Shown here: positions 17,401-24,552 of the stretch, piece by piece
How the letters are laid out: every line of letters starts with the position of its first letter
Position numbering within the stretch: position 1 is the first letter of the stretch
Assembly: GCA_934772445.1 (NCBI GenBank)
Contig: CAKVMJ010000017.1
Coordinates: forward strand, 1 to 34,647
DNA from: an uncultured Clostridia bacterium
GTDB taxonomy: Bacteria; Bacillota; Clostridia; Christensenellales; UBA1242
Direction: 5' to 3'
Length of the DNA stretch: 34,647 nt
Translations under genes and position numbers: made by a program
Notes under the pieces: model-generated
What the model saw: the letters and a program-made list of their open reading frames with translations, nothing else
Told to the model about the DNA's origin: nothing
Database searches by the model: none

Positions 17401-18541
17401 GGCAATATAGAGTAACTGGAGTTGTTTCTGTATTGGTTGAGAGATAATCATCTTTTGCCACTTGGGTTAGTTCTTCATTTAAGAACCAACCTGTAGAATA
17501 AGGAGTTGGCTCATAAGCAGATGCAAAATTGCTAACTGTACCTGAGGTATAATTGGTTGTACCTTTATTTACTCCATCAACAACAAAGCTTACTTTTCTT
17601 GCTTTTTTCCATTTTGCATAGTATGTTACATCGGCGTTTGTGCTGGTTATAAATACTGGGTCGGAAGAAATTCTATCGCTTGCATTATCTGAGTTATCTT
17701 TTATGTACCAACCATCAAATTCATAGCCTTCTTCCACTTCCGCTACAAACTTAATTGTGGAACTAGAGCTTGTGCTATTAATCACCTCATAACTGCAATT
17801 ACCACCTTCACTTGGAGATGAACTATCTATTTTAGATTCCACTTGGTAAACTGAATCCCTCTCTGGAAGCCTATTAGATTGAATAGTCATTCCTAAGGCT
17901 AGATTAAAGCTATCCACTGCTTGATTAAAATCTATTATTGAAAATTCTATTTGGTAATAAAATACTTTGCCTGTGGTTAAATTATTCGTGCTTGATGGGT
18001 TATATGCTGGAATAGATATTCCGCCAACTGCTGTTTGGCTTGATTCTGCTTGGAATGAAGATATTAAAGCAGAAGAAAATTCATTTGCAGATACCACTTG
18101 GCTATATGGAATAGCATTCTCTCCACCTATTTGAGAATATCTTACCTTTACATTACTTGGTACATCGCCTACCACTTCGCAAGTGATATATGGATTTGTA
18201 TCTATTCCGTTATTTCTCACTGCCAAGCCTATTACTATTGGAGCTTTAGTTGTTCCACTAAATAGCAATTGACCTAAATCCCAAGATTTTGAAACTGTAT
18301 CAAATTCTTTATCTGAGATATTGGTTGTGTATGTAGCCACTGGTGTTTCAGAACCTGTTACCACTCCAACTATATTTACATCAACATCTGTGGCTGTAAA
18401 TGAAATAGTTGAAGAGATTGTTGTGGTTTGGATTGTGGCAGCCCAGAAACCCATTATCATTATTATAGATAATAGAACCATTGCAGATAATGTAGTTAAA
18501 ATTTTAAACATATATTTTGGATTTGCTTTTACTCTTACCAT
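14417..18541 (-). CDS. BspA-type leucine-rich-repeat surface protein
   Basis: A 1374-residue exported protein, likely exposed on the cell surface. The N terminus has a basic start (MVRVKANPKYMFK), a hydrophobic segment of about 25 residues and an Ala-rich end (FWAAT) that could be a signal peptide or membrane anchor. Residues of about 40-230 form a Ser/Thr-rich region. Two InlB/Flg_new-like beta-repeats follow, one ending DGWYIKDN...YYAKW. Then come about 26 LRR_5 repeats of 23-24 residues (core IPNSVTSIGSYAFYGCSGLT) in three blocks (about 11, 11 and 4). Each block closes with a Cys-containing cap (IYCEASSKPSGWGTYWNY), and blocks 2 and 3 open with the same GLTFTLNSDGSSYSVKA module. No LPXTG motif is seen. 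AAGGAAGAAG precedes the ATG. Adhesion or host interaction is known for BspA relatives but only inferred here. Confidence 0.92.
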   Translation of the reverse strand: MVRVKANPKYMFKILTTLSAMVLLSIIMIMGFWAATIQTTTISSTISFTATDVDVNIVGVVTGSETPVATYTTNISDKEFDTVSKSWDLGQLLFSGTTKAPIVIGLAVRNNGIDTNPYITCEVVGDVPSNVKVRYSQIGGENAIPYSQVVSANEFSSALISSFQAESSQTAVGGISIPAYNPSSTNNLTTGKVFYYQIEFSIIDFNQAVDSFNLALGMTIQSNRLPERDSVYQVESKIDSSSPSEGGNCSYEVINSTSSSSTIKFVAEVEEGYEFDGWYIKDNSDNASDRISSDPVFITSTNADVTYYAKWKKARKVSFVVDGVNKGTTNYTSGTVSNFASAYEPTPYSTGWFLNEELTQVAKDDYLSTNTETTPVTLYCRTASITGLTFTLSSDGNSYLVAGESSTSPSGAVVIPNKYDGKPVSGFVTGTFSSPTFKKNTNITSVVLSNNISRIADYTFSNSTKITNVTIPDSVISIGSYAFDSCIGLTSIEIPNSVTSIAHCAFNGCSGLRNIEIPNSVTSIGSYAFNGCSGLTSIKIPDSVTTSIGSRAFRGCSGLTSIVVSSGNTKYDSRNNCNAIIETSSNTLIAGCMNTIIPNTVTSIGSGAFYGCSGLTNIEIPNSVTTIGESAFYGCSGLTGTLTIPNSVTSIGSSTFENCSGLTGDLIIPNSVTSIGSMAFYGCSGLTGIEIPNSVTSIGDYAFSDCSGLTGTLAIPDSVTSIGNSAFESCSGLTKIFIPKSVTTIDATSYYKGIFYDCSSNLVIYCEASSKPSGWGTYWNYRTKSAIHTTYWGQTIEDFTGLTFTLNSDGSSYSVKAKSTSITGKVIIPSNYEGKPVTNIGKQAFMSCTDLTGIEIPNSITSIGSSAFSGCTGLTGTLIIPNSVTSIENRAFKNCSGLTGTLTIPNSVTSIGYEAFLACSGLTRIIVSSGNTKYDSRNNCNAIIETSSNTLVQGCMNTIIPNTVTSIGSYAFYGCSGLTGTLTIPNSVKSIGNSAFYGCSGLTSVTIGNSVKSIGSTAFQNCSGLTGTLTIPNSVTSIGSGAFYHCSGLTGDLIIPNSVTSIEYQAFQDCSGLTNVTIGNSVTSIGNRAFQNCSGLTGTLTIPNSVTSIEEDVFRDCTGLTKIFIPSSVTTVNAFSYSSSPFFNCSSSLKIYCEASSKPSGWGTYWNYRTSSAIHTTYWGQTIEDCTGLTFTLNSDGSSYSVKAKDTSITGEVFIPSNYEGKPITIIGSFMGCRGLTSIEIPNSVTSIGISAFQNCSRLTSIEIPDSVTSIGAYAFYGCSGLSSIEIPDSVTSIGNRAFQGCTGLTKIFIPKSVTTINASSYSNSPFFKCSSSLKIYCEASSKPSNWGTYWNYYNNLYTCTTSWGYTREQFNAL
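14460..17160 (-). repeat. Tandem 69-72-base coding repeats with three near-identical cap modules
   Basis: The leucine-rich-repeat gene contains about 26 tandem 69- or 72-base units. Three longer cap modules lie around 14450-14610, 14990-15180 and 16150-16345, sharing long identical runs such as CGGCTTTGATGATGCTTCGC. A second shared module encoding GLTFTLNSDGSSYSVK lies at about 14870-14990 and 16030-16150. An interruption encoding GNTKYDSRNNCNAIIETSSN occurs twice (about 15680-15770 and 16760-16860). Such repeats are prone to recombination and to assembly collapse. Confidence 0.9.
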
Positions 18542-18616
18542 TTTTCTTCTTCCTTATGTTTATTATTCTAATCTTAAGAACTAAAAATGCATATTTAAAA
18601 TTGAAACAAAACTTAG

Positions 18617-18628
18617 ATTGTGCACAAT
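18617..18628. promoter_or_regulatory. 12-bp palindrome upstream of the LRR gene
   Basis: ATTGTGCACAAT is a perfect inverted repeat about 75 bases upstream of the leucine-rich-repeat start codon, in the only non-coding interval that can hold its promoter. It looks like a possible operator, but I found no confident -10/-35 pair to place it against. Confidence 0.35.
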
Positions 18629-18675
18629 TTTATCCTTTACAACAATTCTAACATTTTCTTTTCTTTTTAGTCAAG

Positions 18676-18702
18676 AAAAAAAGCCTTAATTCTAAGACTT
18701 TT
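18676..18702 (-). terminator. Probable terminator of the nth-obgE-yhbY operon
   Basis: A 10-bp stem with one mismatch (AAAAGCCTTA / TAAGACTTTT) and an ATTC loop is followed by seven Ts on the minus strand. It lies about 120 bases beyond the yhbY stop. The interval between (18703-18824) is AT-rich and shows no gene. Confidence 0.55.
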
Positions 18703-18824
18703 TTATGTTTTTATTAAAATTTTTCATAGTTGCCCAAACATTAATTAAAATTATTAAAAAGATTTAATTAATATTTAGTATTTTTTCTGTTTTCGATTAT
18801 AGAAATTTTTAAATATTAGATAAA

Positions 18825-19112
18825 TTATAAAATATGTTTAATCTTTTCTTTATCTGAATATCTATAAACTAAAATTTTACTACCAATAATCGTTACAACC
18901 TCACAATTACAACCAGTTGCAATCTTCTCAGCAATTTCACCAATCTCTTCTGGTGCGTTTTTCTGAACTTTAATTTTAACTAGTTCATGAGCAGTTAGGT
19001 TATCTGAAATTTGTTTTAAAACATTTTCTGTAACCCCTTCTTTTCCAACAAAGCCAAGGTCTGCAATGGTCTGACCCAAACTTCTTAATTTAGTTCTTTC
19101 ACTTTTTGTCAT
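18825..19112 (-). CDS. yhbY: YhbY-family CRM-domain RNA-binding protein
   Basis: A 95-residue single-domain protein of the YhbY/CRM family. These proteins bind RNA and associate with pre-50S ribosomal particles. The N terminus TKSERTKLRSLGQTIA and the following VGKEGVTENVLKQI match the family. The C-terminal strand IIGSKILVYR carries the GSK.LVYR end of the domain. It lies 11 bases downstream of obgE, the common neighbour in Bacillota and itself a 50S assembly GTPase, so a shared ribosome-maturation role is a reasonable inference. AGGAG lies just upstream of the ATG. Confidence 0.88.
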   Translation of the reverse strand: MTKSERTKLRSLGQTIADLGFVGKEGVTENVLKQISDNLTAHELVKIKVQKNAPEEIGEIAEKIATGCNCEVVTIIGSKILVYRYSDKEKIKHIL

Positions 19113-19123
19113 ATCTTTCTCCT

Positions 19124-20386
19124 TTAATCAACATATTCAAGTTCAACATCGTTGCCAAGTTTAACTAAGTCGCCTTCTTTCATTCCCTTTGCTTTCAATG
19201 CATCAATAATACCCTCTTCTTTAATTCGCTTTTGGAAATATGCATTAGACCTATAATCACTAAGCACAACGCCTCTTAAAATTTTATCTATCAAACCACC
19301 AGTTACGATGAAATACTTGCCTTCTCTTCTAATTTCGTAGCTTTCTTCATCAACCTTATCTATATCAAACAATTCAATTTCCGCCCTCTCAACTTTAGGA
19401 AGAGTTTGCAATTTTTTAACCACTTCTTCTAATAAATCATTCAATCCTATATGAGCAACTGCGCTTATTTCAAAAATAGGAACATTTTTAACAGCTTTTC
19501 TGAATTTTTCAATATTGGTTCTATCTTCGCACAAATCACATTTATTTAGAGCCACAATTTGGGGAATCTTATCCAAACCTTTACCGTAATTTTCCAATTC
19601 TTTATTTATTTTATTATAATCATCAACAGCATCTCTGCCTTCGCTTTCTGAAATATCTATAATATGAACTAGTAATCTAGTTCTCTCAATATGTTTTAAG
19701 AAATCTAATCCTAATCCCATACCTTCACTAGCACCACTAATCAATCCCGGAATATCTGCTAAAACAAATGAAGAGTTATAGAACTTAACAACACCAATAT
19801 TTGGGCTTAGAGTTGTGAAATGATAGTTTGCAATCTTAGGTTTTGCATTACTAACACTTGCAAGGAAACTACTCTTACCAACATTTGGAAATCCTAGCAA
19901 GCCAACATCTGCGATAGTTTTTAATTCTAGGATAAACTCAAACTCTTTTGTTTTAATGCCAAGTTCACTAAATCTTGGCGCTTGTTTTGTGGCAGTTACA
20001 AATTTTGCATTACCTCTACCACCATTTCCGCCTTTCAAGATTATCTTTTCTTCATCGTTTTCAATGAAATCTGCCACAACTTTACCGCTTTCGGCTTCTC
20101 TAACAATTGTACCGATTGGAACTAGAATTACTAAATCTTTAGCACTTTTTCCATATCTATTATTTCCGCTTCCAGCATCACCATTATCTGCTCTAAAAAC
20201 TTTCTTATATCTAAACTCACTAAGATTTGTCATTTGAGCAGTGGCTTTAAATATTATATTTCCGCCTTTTCCGCCATCTCCGCCATCTGGTCCACCATTA
20301 GGAACATACTTTTCTCTTCTAAATGAGATGCAACCATCTCCACCATTTCCCGCTTTACAAACTATTTTAACTTTATCTAAAAACAT
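19124..20386 (-). CDS. obgE: Obg-family GTPase
   Basis: An essential ribosome-associated GTPase linked to 50S assembly and the stringent response. The glycine-rich Obg domain spans about residues 1-158 (KAGNGGDGCISFRREKYVP and GGPDGGDGGKGG). The G domain has GFPNVGKSS (165-173), DIPGLI (G3) and NKCD (G4). The last ~80 residues form the OCT domain found in Bacillota Obg proteins, ending VELEYVD. At 420 residues it has the normal three-domain length. It lies 12 bases downstream of nth and upstream of yhbY. AGAGAGAAGA before the ATG is a weak ribosome binding site, consistent with coupling to nth. Confidence 0.95.
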   Translation of the reverse strand: MFLDKVKIVCKAGNGGDGCISFRREKYVPNGGPDGGDGGKGGNIIFKATAQMTNLSEFRYKKVFRADNGDAGSGNNRYGKSAKDLVILVPIGTIVREAESGKVVADFIENDEEKIILKGGNGGRGNAKFVTATKQAPRFSELGIKTKEFEFILELKTIADVGLLGFPNVGKSSFLASVSNAKPKIANYHFTTLSPNIGVVKFYNSSFVLADIPGLISGASEGMGLGLDFLKHIERTRLLVHIIDISESEGRDAVDDYNKINKELENYGKGLDKIPQIVALNKCDLCEDRTNIEKFRKAVKNVPIFEISAVAHIGLNDLLEEVVKKLQTLPKVERAEIELFDIDKVDEESYEIRREGKYFIVTGGLIDKILRGVVLSDYRSNAYFQKRIKEEGIIDALKAKGMKEGDLVKLGNDVELEYVD

Positions 20387-20398
20387 ATTCTTCTCTCT

Positions 20399-21052
20399 TT
20401 ATTTTTTATCGTTTTTTATTTTAACACAAATGTCTATAAATTTACAACCCCTACACTCAGGATTTATTGCCTTACAATAGTATCTACCAAATAGCAATAA
20501 ATAATGATGCATATCTATCCATTCGCTTTCATCAATCGCATCTTTTAAATCTTGCTCCACTTCTAAAACATCTTCGCCTTCAGATAATCCCAATCTTCTA
20601 GCCACTCTAAATAAATGCGTATCCACAGGCATTGCTGGTTTATTAAAAGCCACAGCCATCATAACACTTGCAGTTTTTCTTCCAACGCCATCGAGTTTTT
20701 GCAAGTCCTCAAAATCATCTGGGACTTTTCCACCAAACTCCTCACAAATCTTTTTACTGCAATTAATTATGTTTTTTGCCTTATTTTTATAAAAACCGCA
20801 AGATTTTATAATCTTTTCTATATCTTCTATATTCGCATAACCGAGCTTATAACAATTACCATAATTCTTAAATAATTCTTTCGTTATAACATTAACTCGC
20901 TTATCCGTACATTGTGCACTCAAAATAACAGCAATCAACAATTGAAATTCATCTTCATAATTTAGTTCTGTTTTAGGATTTGTTATTAAATTTTTCAAAT
21001 TCTCTTCAATGAACCTTGCTCGTTCTCTTCGTTCGTTTAATAATTTATTCAT
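20399..21052 (-). CDS. nth: Endonuclease III, HhH-GPD DNA glycosylase/AP lyase
   Basis: A bifunctional base-excision repair enzyme that removes oxidised pyrimidines. The helix-hairpin-helix LDGVGRKTA (120-128) contains the catalytic lysine (about K126). The catalytic aspartate is in PVDTHLFR (about D144). The C-terminal iron-sulfur loop is intact as C-x6-C-x2-C-x5-C (CKAINPECRGCKFIDIC). The 217-residue length is typical. There is no Shine-Dalgarno site. Instead TGA-TACAAT ends six bases before the ATG, so transcription should begin at or next to the start codon. It heads an operon with obgE and yhbY. Confidence 0.94.
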   Translation of the reverse strand: MNKLLNERRERARFIEENLKNLITNPKTELNYEDEFQLLIAVILSAQCTDKRVNVITKELFKNYGNCYKLGYANIEDIEKIIKSCGFYKNKAKNIINCSKKICEEFGGKVPDDFEDLQKLDGVGRKTASVMMAVAFNKPAMPVDTHLFRVARRLGLSEGEDVLEVEQDLKDAIDESEWIDMHHYLLLFGRYYCKAINPECRGCKFIDICVKIKNDKK

Positions 21053-21058
21053 AATATA

Positions 21059-21087
21059 ATTGTATCAAAAAAAAACAAATTAGTAAA
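21059..21087 (-). promoter_or_regulatory. Predicted nth promoter giving a leaderless transcript
   Basis: Minus strand: -35-like TTTACT (21082-21087), a 17-base spacer, TGA, then -10 TACAAT (21059-21064). The expected +1 falls on the A of the nth ATG at 21052. The -35 lies inside the terminator hairpin of the gene upstream. Confidence 0.6.
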
Positions 21088-21097
21088 TCCTAATTTG
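21067..21097 (-). terminator. Terminator of the DUF3343 gene, overlapping the nth promoter
   Basis: An 8-bp perfect stem CAAATTAG / CTAATTTG with a 6-base loop is followed on the minus strand by nine Ts, about 18 bases after the DUF3343 stop. The T run doubles as part of the nth promoter spacer. Confidence 0.85.
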
Positions 21098-21114
21098 CTT
21101 TTATTTTTATTATT

Positions 21115-21372
21115 TTAAATTAACAATTTATATTCATCTATTCCATAGCTATTCTTGATAAATATATGCTTAAATGAATTAAGTTTTAAACTACCTAATA
21201 TCACTTTTGCTCTATTCAAGTCTTTAGAATTAAACTCCACCGCAATACTACACGAACTTCCCAAACCTTTTGGAGTGTTCCGAACTCTACAAAATACACC
21301 AAAATTCTTTAATCTTGCATAATAAATTAATGTATGAGTTCTATTTGTAAAAATTGCAACACAAGTATTCAT
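21115..21372 (-). CDS. DUF3343 protein, putative sulfur/selenium carrier-like
   Basis: A small 85-residue protein matching the DUF3343 family, proposed to be a Se/S carrier. The segment RVRNTPKGLGSSCSIAVEF, with an SSC motif, matches the conserved core. I chose the second ATG (MNTCVAIF, 21370-21372) because AGGAG lies six bases upstream of it, while the first ATG at 21387 precedes that site. It is divergent from a cysteine desulfurase gene with about 66 bases between starts, a pairing often seen in Clostridia. A role in passing sulfur or selenium from the desulfurase is inferred from that neighbour. Confidence 0.8.
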   Translation of the reverse strand: MNTCVAIFTNRTHTLIYYARLKNFGVFCRVRNTPKGLGSSCSIAVEFNSKDLNRAKVILGSLKLNSFKHIFIKNSYGIDEYKLLI

Positions 21373-21438
21373 ATTTTCTCCTAACATTTTAGAATGTTTT
21401 TTATCTTTAGTTTTATTAAAAGGATACCATTATATATT

Positions 21439-22575
21439 ATGATTTATTTAGATAATTGTTCAACAACAAATAAAAAACCTTACAGCGTTATAAAAGCTTT
21501 TACAAAAGGTATAAAAAAATATTCCGTTAATCCCGGAAGAGGAAGTTATAATCTAAGCCTTCAAGCTGGATTGAAAGTTTTAGAACTTAGAGATATTGCC
21601 TCTTCCTATTTTAACAACGACAAACTTGAAAATGTGATAATAACTAAAAACTGCACCGAATCCTTAAACCTAATCTTACGCGGTTCTATAAAAGAGAATG
21701 GTCATATTATAGTTTCTGCATTTGAACACAACAGCGTTTTTAGAACATTAACTTATCTTCAGAGAAAATATCATATTTCATATTCTATTATTTACCCAAA
21801 ATCTAAAAATGGCATAATTGAACTTAGTGAAATTACAAGCCATATAAAACCAAACACCTACCTTATTTTCATAAACCACACAAGTAATGTTTTTGGTGCA
21901 ACTCAAAATTTAAAAATGATTGGAGATTATTGCAAAAAGCATAATATTTTATTTGGTGTAGATTCAGCGCAAAGTGCTGGTCACGAAAAAATTGATATGA
22001 GATTATTTAATATGAATTACTTAGCTGTGGCTGGACATAAAGGTTTGATGGGAAGTCAAGGCATTGGTTTAGCAATTATAAATAATGCAAATTTAAAACC
22101 TTTAATTATGGGCGGAACTGGAACTAATAGTGAGAGTATTATTCAACCAAATGACAGCCCAGAAGGATTTGAAAGCGGTACTTTAAATGTACCTGCTATT
22201 TTATCTTTAATTGAAGGTATTAAATTTGTTGAGAAGAAACAAGAAAAAATAAATAACAAAATTTATTCTCTAACAAAATTCTTAGTTGAAAATATAAAAG
22301 AAATTCCAAATCTCGAAATTTACTATAGCAATTTCCAAAGTGGTGTGGTAAGTTTTAGATTTACAACTCGTGATACCAATGATGTTTCATCAATCTTGGA
22401 TAAAGATTTTTCAATCGCCGTTCGTTCGGGTTTACACTGTGCGCCAATATGTCATAAATTTTTAGGTACTTTTAATACGGGATTAGTTCGTGTGGGCATT
22501 GGGTATTACAACAAAAAGAAAGATATAAAAAAATTGATACAAGCGCTTTGGCTTATATCAACTAATTATTATTAA
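21439..22575 (+). CDS. Class V aminotransferase, cysteine desulfurase family
   Basis: A PLP enzyme expected to release sulfur (or selenium) from cysteine (or selenocysteine). In the numbering from MIYLDNCSTT it is 378 residues. DSAQSAGH (175-182) binds the cofactor, AGHKGLMGSQG contains the Schiff-base lysine (K201), and RSGLHCAPICH carries the probable catalytic cysteine (C334), as in SufS-type enzymes. I chose this ATG because family members begin MIYLDN; an ATG 45 bases upstream would add a stretch with no homologous look. No well-spaced Shine-Dalgarno site is present (AAGGA lies about 15 bases away). TACCAT ends eight bases before the ATG, so a near-leaderless mRNA is possible. The 3' end overlaps the convergent protease gene by 14 bases. 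Confidence 0.88.
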   Translation: MIYLDNCSTTNKKPYSVIKAFTKGIKKYSVNPGRGSYNLSLQAGLKVLELRDIASSYFNNDKLENVIITKNCTESLNLILRGSIKENGHIIVSAFEHNSVFRTLTYLQRKYHISYSIIYPKSKNGIIELSEITSHIKPNTYLIFINHTSNVFGATQNLKMIGDYCKKHNILFGVDSAQSAGHEKIDMRLFNMNYLAVAGHKGLMGSQGIGLAIINNANLKPLIMGGTGTNSESIIQPNDSPEGFESGTLNVPAILSLIEGIKFVEKKQEKINNKIYSLTKFLVENIKEIPNLEIYYSNFQSGVVSFRFTTRDTNDVSSILDKDFSIAVRSGLHCAPICHKFLGTFNTGLVRVGIGYYNKKKDIKKLIQALWLISTNYY

Positions 22576-23713
22576 AAAACTTTTTGAGGTTTAACCAACC
22601 ATAGCCTTCTGAATTTCTATCACCTGTGATTGGAATACAATTATGAATTAAAATTTGTTTAACTTGGTTTGGGGTTAGGTTTCCATTCTTTCTTAAAATT
22701 AGCGAACACACCCCCGCCACTATTGGCGTTGCAACACTAGTGCCACTAGTTTTTGAATAGAACTTTTTAAACAATCCAAAATTACAGCAACTATTAATTT
22801 CTACACCAGATACAACCAAATCTGGTTTATAATTATTTAGTATTGGACCACGACTAGAAAACGATGCAACATTAAAATTCTTTTCATTAAATAAATCTCC
22901 ATCTCTGCCATCATCTAATGCACCAACAGAAATTATTTTAGTGCTGGCTGATGGAGATTTTATTGTACCTGAGTCTGGCCCACTATTACCACATGCACTA
23001 ACCACTATTATACCATTATCCCATAGCACTTCTGCACCAGCTATCAATGGATCATTACGCTCTAAAACTGTACTTCCAAAACTCATACAAACAATTCTAA
23101 TATTATATTTTTCCTTATTATTTAAAATCCATTGCATAGCTTCAAGAATATTTATAGCCCCAGATTCACCTTCCGCATTAAGTGTTTTGATGACAACAAG
23201 TTTTAAATTACTGTCAATACCCTCATATTTTTTACCAGAAACAATACCGCTACCTGACAAAATTCCAGATACAACAGTTCCGTGACCATTATCATCATAA
23301 ATCTCATTTTTATGGTTTACAAAATCTTTAAATGCAATAATATTATTCTTTTTTAGCATAAAATCTAAATGAGGAAAAAGACCTGTATCAATAACTGCAC
23401 ACGAAAAATTTGAAGATGATGATGTATCCTGTTTTTCAATGCCAATAATCTTTTTAGCCACATTAACTTGTGTGAAAACCTTACTATTTGAAGAGATATA
23501 ATCCACAGAACTTATTGATGCTATATTAAAAATATCATTGGTATTAGCATCAACAGCCACTGCTTTTATGAAAGGAAAATATGTAGGATTATTCAATTTT
23601 AAATTTCTTAAATCTCTTAAGTTATTATACCAGATTAAACATTTTAATTTATTTTTATTATCTAAAATTGAGATTTTTGATAACAATTCTGGATCAATTT
23701 TATTCTTCATCAT
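22562..23713 (-). CDS. Subtilisin-like serine protease (S8), no signal peptide
   Basis: A 383-residue S8-family protease. The catalytic triad is complete: D109 (AVIDTG), H144 (NGHGTVVSG) and S326 (SGTSVATP), with the oxyanion-hole asparagine N243 (SACGNSG). About 95 residues precede the catalytic domain and could act as a propeptide-like inhibitory region. There is no hydrophobic signal peptide, so an intracellular location is likely. The start overlaps the stop of the upstream small gene as ATGA, indicating translational coupling. The 3' end overlaps the convergent cysteine desulfurase gene by 14 bases, with no terminator between them. Substrate unknown. Confidence 0.9.
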   Translation of the reverse strand: MMKNKIDPELLSKISILDNKNKLKCLIWYNNLRDLRNLKLNNPTYFPFIKAVAVDANTNDIFNIASISSVDYISSNSKVFTQVNVAKKIIGIEKQDTSSSSNFSCAVIDTGLFPHLDFMLKKNNIIAFKDFVNHKNEIYDDNGHGTVVSGILSGSGIVSGKKYEGIDSNLKLVVIKTLNAEGESGAINILEAMQWILNNKEKYNIRIVCMSFGSTVLERNDPLIAGAEVLWDNGIIVVSACGNSGPDSGTIKSPSASTKIISVGALDDGRDGDLFNEKNFNVASFSSRGPILNNYKPDLVVSGVEINSCCNFGLFKKFYSKTSGTSVATPIVAGVCSLILRKNGNLTPNQVKQILIHNCIPITGDRNSEGYGWLNLKKFFNNN

Positions 23714-23985
23714 TTCACCATATTTATTAAATTTTCTAAATTTTGTTTTTGTTCATTTGTAAGATAAGGATTTAAAGTTTCCTTTATTCTATCTATCTCA
23801 GCTTGATTAAATTCTCCATTAGCTTTTTTCTGGTTTGTAAGTTTTACAAACTCATTCAGTAAATCTTGCTGACTAAAGTTTTTATATTTATTCATATAAC
23901 CTTCAACCACTTTTTCTTTCTCTGTTTCTGGTTTTGATGTATTCTCAAATTGATTATTTTTAGTGAAATCGCTAAACTTATTCAT
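23710..23985 (-). CDS. Small helical protein coupled to the S8 protease
   Basis: I do not recognise this 91-residue protein. It is highly charged and predicted helical, with a polar N terminus (about 1-35). A C-terminal part carries two amphipathic helices, around QQDLLNEFVKLTNQKK and NEQKQNLENLINMV. No cysteines, membrane segment or signal peptide are seen. GTAGGAG lies well placed before the ATG, supporting expression. The ATGA overlap with the protease gene downstream suggests fixed stoichiometry, so a regulator, adaptor or substrate of the protease is possible, but this is inference. Confidence 0.75.
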   Translation of the reverse strand: MNKFSDFTKNNQFENTSKPETEKEKVVEGYMNKYKNFSQQDLLNEFVKLTNQKKANGEFNQAEIDRIKETLNPYLTNEQKQNLENLINMVK

Positions 23986-24045
23986 AATTAAAACTCCTAC
24001 TTTATCTATAATTTATAATATGAAAGAAAATCATTTTAGTTCACC

Positions 24046-24075
24046 TTAACATTTTAATAAATCTAAACATATAAA
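24046..24075 (+). promoter_or_regulatory. Predicted promoter for the 24096 gene
   Basis: -35 TTAACA (24046-24051), an 18-base spacer and -10 TATAAA (24070-24075). The expected start near 24082 leaves a short leader containing AGGAG before the ATG at 24096. Confidence 0.6.
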
Positions 24076-24095
24076 TTAAATATTAGGAGTTAGAG

Positions 24096-24551
24096 ATGGA
24101 AACCCAAAGTTTTGTTGATTTAATAAAGAATTATAATAAGCAAAATAATACATACCAAGCAAAAAGTAATCCAACCATTGAAGCAATGTATCCTTACGGG
24201 CAATTTCCTATTGAAAGAACTAAAAACTACGATCCGTTTGAGAATTTAAAGAAAAAAGAAAGTTCCAATACTAAAGTTGAAACTTTATCCGAAAAGCCAC
24301 CAGCACAACCTAAACCAGATAATATATTTTCTGGATTAGATATGAAAATGCTTCTGCCAATTATTGCTAATATGAAAAATAAAAGCAAATTTTCTACATA
24401 CGATTTATTTAATCTCTTAATACCAACTCTAACTAAAAATAATCCAGATTTAAAAGACATTATTAAATATTTTACAATCTCACCAGAGCCAAAGAAATCT
24501 ACTCTACCACCCTCTAAGATGCAATCTATAGATAGTTATGTTAAAGCATAG
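24096..24551 (+). CDS. Hypothetical protein
   Basis: An unrecognised 151-residue protein. The first ~100 residues are polar and probably disordered, with a Pro-rich stretch (EKPPAQPKPD). The region of about 105-135 (MLLPIIANM, YDLFNLLIPTLT, DLKDIIKYF) looks like a short helical domain, and a polar Pro/Ser-rich tail follows. A good AGGAG and a plausible promoter precede the ATG, so it is probably real. It ends one base before the end of the convergent ABC-like gene; no terminator separates them. It is divergent from the small protein/protease pair. No function can be assigned. Confidence 0.72.
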   Translation: METQSFVDLIKNYNKQNNTYQAKSNPTIEAMYPYGQFPIERTKNYDPFENLKKKESSNTKVETLSEKPPAQPKPDNIFSGLDMKMLLPIIANMKNKSKFSTYDLFNLLIPTLTKNNPDLKDIIKYFTISPEPKKSTLPPSKMQSIDSYVKA

Positions 24552-24552
24552 T

